From Tunturibacter empetritectus (lineage in GTDB: Bacteria > Acidobacteriota > Terriglobia > Terriglobales > Acidobacteriaceae): DNA of 64,000 bases. Shown here one piece after another: positions 61,889 through 64,000 of this stretch (position 1 is its first letter; each line of letters begins with the position of its first letter). Made by a program: the position numbers and the translations under genes. The notes beneath the pieces are model-generated. The model made no database searches and had not been told where the DNA came from. It worked only from the letters and a program-made list of their open reading frames with translations. Where the stretch lies: positions 2,542,001-2,606,000 of the forward strand of contig NZ_CP132932.1 of the NCBI RefSeq assembly GCF_040358985.1, read 5' to 3'.

Positions 61889-62053
61889 TTAGAGCAGCGT
61901 AAATAGCAGAAACAAGCCAGCCGTCAGTGCAGCGAACTGATACATGCGGTCGGCCGCAATTGGAACCACAACACCCTCGGCTGTCTGCAGGCCCTTGTTC
62001 AAATCCAGCGGTGAGAAGGGAAGCTGCTGCGTAAGATCGATCTGCTCGTTCAT
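61889..62053 (-). CDS. Small membrane protein, 54 residues
   Basis: A short gene on the reverse strand: MNEQIDLTQQLPFSPLDLN, a soluble middle (AEGVVVPIAADRMY) and a C-terminal hydrophobic helix AALTAGLFLLFTLL ending the protein. GAGG stands six bases before ATG 62053. Not recognised. The 244-bp gap to its right (62054-62297) contains only a TTGAC-N10-GTCAA dyad (62171-62190) and a small hairpin TTCTC-TTTTT-GAGAA (62216-62230). Confidence 0.55.
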   Translation of the reverse strand: MNEQIDLTQQLPFSPLDLNKGLQTAEGVVVPIAADRMYQFAALTAGLFLLFTLL

Positions 62054-62297
62054 GCCTGGCCTCTCCTCAAGTCGCGTCTCAGATGCCGCTGGGTAAAGTC
62101 TCGTGCAAGTGCATTACTCGACACCCTATAGATGTTCCTTAACGCGAGAATGCATCAGGAAGTTCTGGTCTTGACGTGAAAATTTGTCAAAGTTTTGTGA
62201 CCGACTCTTGGATGATTCTCTTTTTGAGAACCACTGGGGGCAGTGAAGCCAGGAGCCCACGCTGCTGGCCGCCTCCAGCGGTATAAAATCTCCGCTT

Positions 62298-62903
62298 ATG
62301 AGCGAACAGCGTCGTCCTCTCGATCCCCCGGTTGATCCATCTGTCTCCCAAAGTACCCCGATCCCACCACGCAGCGAGACCAGCAGCGGCCAGCCTGCGA
62401 TGTTCGCCAGCAAGCCGCCCGAGGGCGGCGGAGTGCCGGTCGCAGCCTGGGGGGTAGCTGGGTTGGTCGTGCTGGTGGTGCTCCTCGGCCTGGTCTTTGC
62501 CACGCGGCACAAGTCCCAGGCGTCCCCCAATACGATCCAGCCGTTAGCCGCCTATGCCGCTGAGCTTCCCCTTTCGCAGCTTGCCATGAGCGAGTCGACC
62601 AGCCTCTCAGGAGGAAAATCGACCTTTATTGACGGCCATATCCAAAACGCAGGGGGGCAGACCGTCTCAGGCATCAGCGTACAGGTCATCTTCCGCAACG
62701 ACGAGGCCATGCCCCCGCAGGTAGAGACACTGCCGCTATCTGTAGTTCGGATGCGTGAACCCTATATCGATACCCAGCCCATAAGCGCGGCTCCCCTGAA
62801 GCCGGGCGAGGAACGGGACTTTCGCCTTATCTTCGAGACGATTCCAGCCAACTGGAACACGCAAATGCCCGAGATTCACATTATTAGTGTGGACACAAAA
62901 TAG
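62298..62903 (+). CDS. DUF2393 domain membrane-anchored protein
   Basis: A 201-residue protein with a proline-rich cytoplasmic N-terminus (1-46), one membrane helix (about 47-69, VAAWGVAGLVVLVVLLGLVF) and an exported beta-sandwich-like domain with LSGGKSTFIDGHIQNAGGQTV and LKPGEERDFRLIFETIPANW. The closing block matches DUF2393-like proteins, whose function is unknown. It precedes the OmpA-like gene by 219 bp. Confidence 0.75.
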   Translation: MSEQRRPLDPPVDPSVSQSTPIPPRSETSSGQPAMFASKPPEGGGVPVAAWGVAGLVVLVVLLGLVFATRHKSQASPNTIQPLAAYAAELPLSQLAMSESTSLSGGKSTFIDGHIQNAGGQTVSGISVQVIFRNDEAMPPQVETLPLSVVRMREPYIDTQPISAAPLKPGEERDFRLIFETIPANWNTQMPEIHIISVDTK

Positions 62904-63042
62904 CTGCCCACTGGGACATCGGGTAATAGTTACCCGCCTGGCCGGAAGATTTTGCGTGAGTCGGTTGTAATGTCCCAGCGGGCTGAGGCTGCCCCACTTC
63001 TCTAAGCCATTTATTTTCAACTGGCTGACACGTTAAGTAGTT

Positions 63043-63058
63043 TGGCACGCCACCTGCT
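63043..63058 (+). promoter_or_regulatory. Sigma-54 type (-24/-12) promoter
   Basis: TGGCACG (63043-63049) and CTGCT (63054-63058) give GG and GC separated by exactly ten bases, matching the -24/-12 consensus TGGCACG-N4-TTGCT at all but one base. A start near 63069 would leave a 55-base leader before ATG 63123, with AAGGAG about 12 bases upstream of it. Confidence 0.7.
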
Positions 63059-63122
63059 CTAGCTATGTGCATGTTGACGTCTGCAACACAGGCGCAAAGT
63101 TAGAAAAAGGAGAGTAGACCAA

Positions 63123-64000
63123 ATGATGAAATCCGGAAATACTTTCGGCCTCCCAGCTTTACTCTTATGCAGTGCGTTAGGTATCTCAGCCTTTGCCCAG
63201 TCGAGCACTCCAGCATCACAGACTCCGGACTCCGCAGCAGGCAGTTCCACCTCGGGCGCAATGAATCCCGATGACAAGTCCACCTACGCTACCGGCAAGC
63301 CCCTGGCCGATCAGTCGAAGGAAGGCTTCTGGGGTCATATGAACCCCTTTGCCCGCAAGAAGTGGGTAAACCGGCAGACTGCGCCGATCAAGGGTCAGGT
63401 CAATGAGCTTGACCAGCTTCAGTCCAAAAACGCCAACGACATCAAAGATGTAGACTCCCGCTCACAAGCTGGTATCAAGAACGCAATGGGCGCGGCTAAT
63501 ACCGCCGACCAGCACGCTCAAGATGCGGCAAATCGCGCCAACTCTGCCCAGACCCTCGCAGGCAGCGCAAGCAGCCGTACCGACGCTCTCGGCAACACGG
63601 TTGGAAATCTCGATCAATACCAGACCGTCTCTTCCACCTCGGTGAAGTTTGCCTCAGGTCGCACGGCTCTCGGACCGACAGGTAAGTCTGACCTCGACAA
63701 CTTGGCCACCACCCTCGCCGGTGAGAAGGGCTACATCATCGAGGTGCAGGGATATAGCAAGGCTGGCGTCCAGACCTCACAGGCGATGGCCGACTCTGTC
63801 GTCCGCTATCTCGTCACCGAGCATCAGGTTCCAGTCTACCGGATCTACAAGACTGGCCTTGGCAAGAACACTGCCAAGCTCGCAGATGGCGAGCAGGCAG
63901 TCGTGAATGGTGTTCGCGTCACGCTGCTCCACAACAGTCTGGCGTCGATGAGTTCTGATTCGGCATCCAGCGCAACAGCAACGCCAAAGACCTCCAACGC
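63123..64000 (+). CDS. OmpA-like peptidoglycan-binding protein (3' end cut off)
   Basis: At least 292 residues, open to the window edge. A signal peptide (LPALLLCSALGISAFAQ) is followed by a Ser/Thr-rich region, then GFWGHMNPFARKKWVNRQT, an alanine-rich helical stretch with repeated heptad-like units (NTADQHAQDAANRANSAQ, residues 100-160), and an OmpA-like domain (VKFASGRTALGPTGKSDLDN, VQGYSKAGVQTSQAMADSVV). The expected function is anchoring or sensing at the peptidoglycan. Start is ATG 63123 (63126 also possible) with AAGGAG upstream; expression is probably sigma-54 dependent. Confidence 0.85.
   Translation, partial: MMKSGNTFGLPALLLCSALGISAFAQSSTPASQTPDSAAGSSTSGAMNPDDKSTYATGKPLADQSKEGFWGHMNPFARKKWVNRQTAPIKGQVNELDQLQSKNANDIKDVDSRSQAGIKNAMGAANTADQHAQDAANRANSAQTLAGSASSRTDALGNTVGNLDQYQTVSSTSVKFASGRTALGPTGKSDLDNLATTLAGEKGYIIEVQGYSKAGVQTSQAMADSVVRYLVTEHQVPVYRIYKTGLGKNTAKLADGEQAVVNGVRVTLLHNSLASMSSDSASSATATPKTSN

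Overview
The window is high-GC chromosomal DNA from what looks like a soil Acidobacterium of the Acidobacteriaceae (Granulicella, Edaphobacter or Terriglobus type). This is inferred from gene content: an exosortase J-like enzyme beside a tiny PExPT-tailed protein, a nadC-birA-coaX operon, many exported glycoside and ester hydrolases, and short palindromic repeats of a kind I associate with that group. No rRNA, tRNA, CRISPR array, insertion sequence or prophage was seen. Both window edges cut genes: a superoxide dismutase on the left and an OmpA-like protein on the right.

Layout. 1-10.5 kb: after the sod fragment, a forward sugar block runs GH15 glucoamylase, transketolase, SDR, HAD phosphatase, zwf, pgl, glk. 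It releases glucose, phosphorylates it and feeds the oxidative pentose phosphate pathway; rpe lies apart at 45.8 kb and no gnd is present. 10.6-15.3 kb: an AT-richer DUF3800 gene, a methyltransferase and an exported M1 aminopeptidase. 15.5-19.4 kb: the PExPT-tailed peptide, its probable exosortase and an NHL-repeat lipoprotein. 19.4-29.1 kb: a long reverse-strand run from nadC, birA and coaX through an rRNA methyltransferase, comEC and small genes to a GH27 alpha-galactosidase. 29.1-37.5 kb: a repeat-rich region with DUF2252, a serine hydrolase, a SpoIIE-type phosphatase flanked by a duplicated piece of an ABC-2 permease gene, and the ABC pair itself.

37.5-46.5 kb: an ArsR-SRPBCC pair under two tandem operators, a frameshifted membrane gene, a receiver/HATPase regulator, valS (carrying two in-frame palindromic repeat insertions), two related CxFC envelope proteins, BamD and rpe. 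46.6-56.5 kb: an Ntn amidase, carboxylesterase, STAS protein, UvrC-like protein, and tldD/pmbA separated by a SnoaL-like gene and two paralogous zinc-site proteins. 56.5-64 kb: YfiT-like and GNAT proteins, a predicted PD-(D/E)XK nuclease, dus, rpmE, a DnaC-like ATPase, a 54-residue membrane peptide, a DUF2393 protein and a sigma-54-type promoter before the OmpA-like gene.

Best candidates for new biology: the repeat-derived peptides inside ValRS, the PExPT/exosortase pair, the two-copy palindromic element at 29.4 and 37.3 kb, the small proteins coupled to tldD, and the acidobacterial-looking nuclease at 57.5 kb. All family assignments come from reading motifs by eye; no database search was possible.
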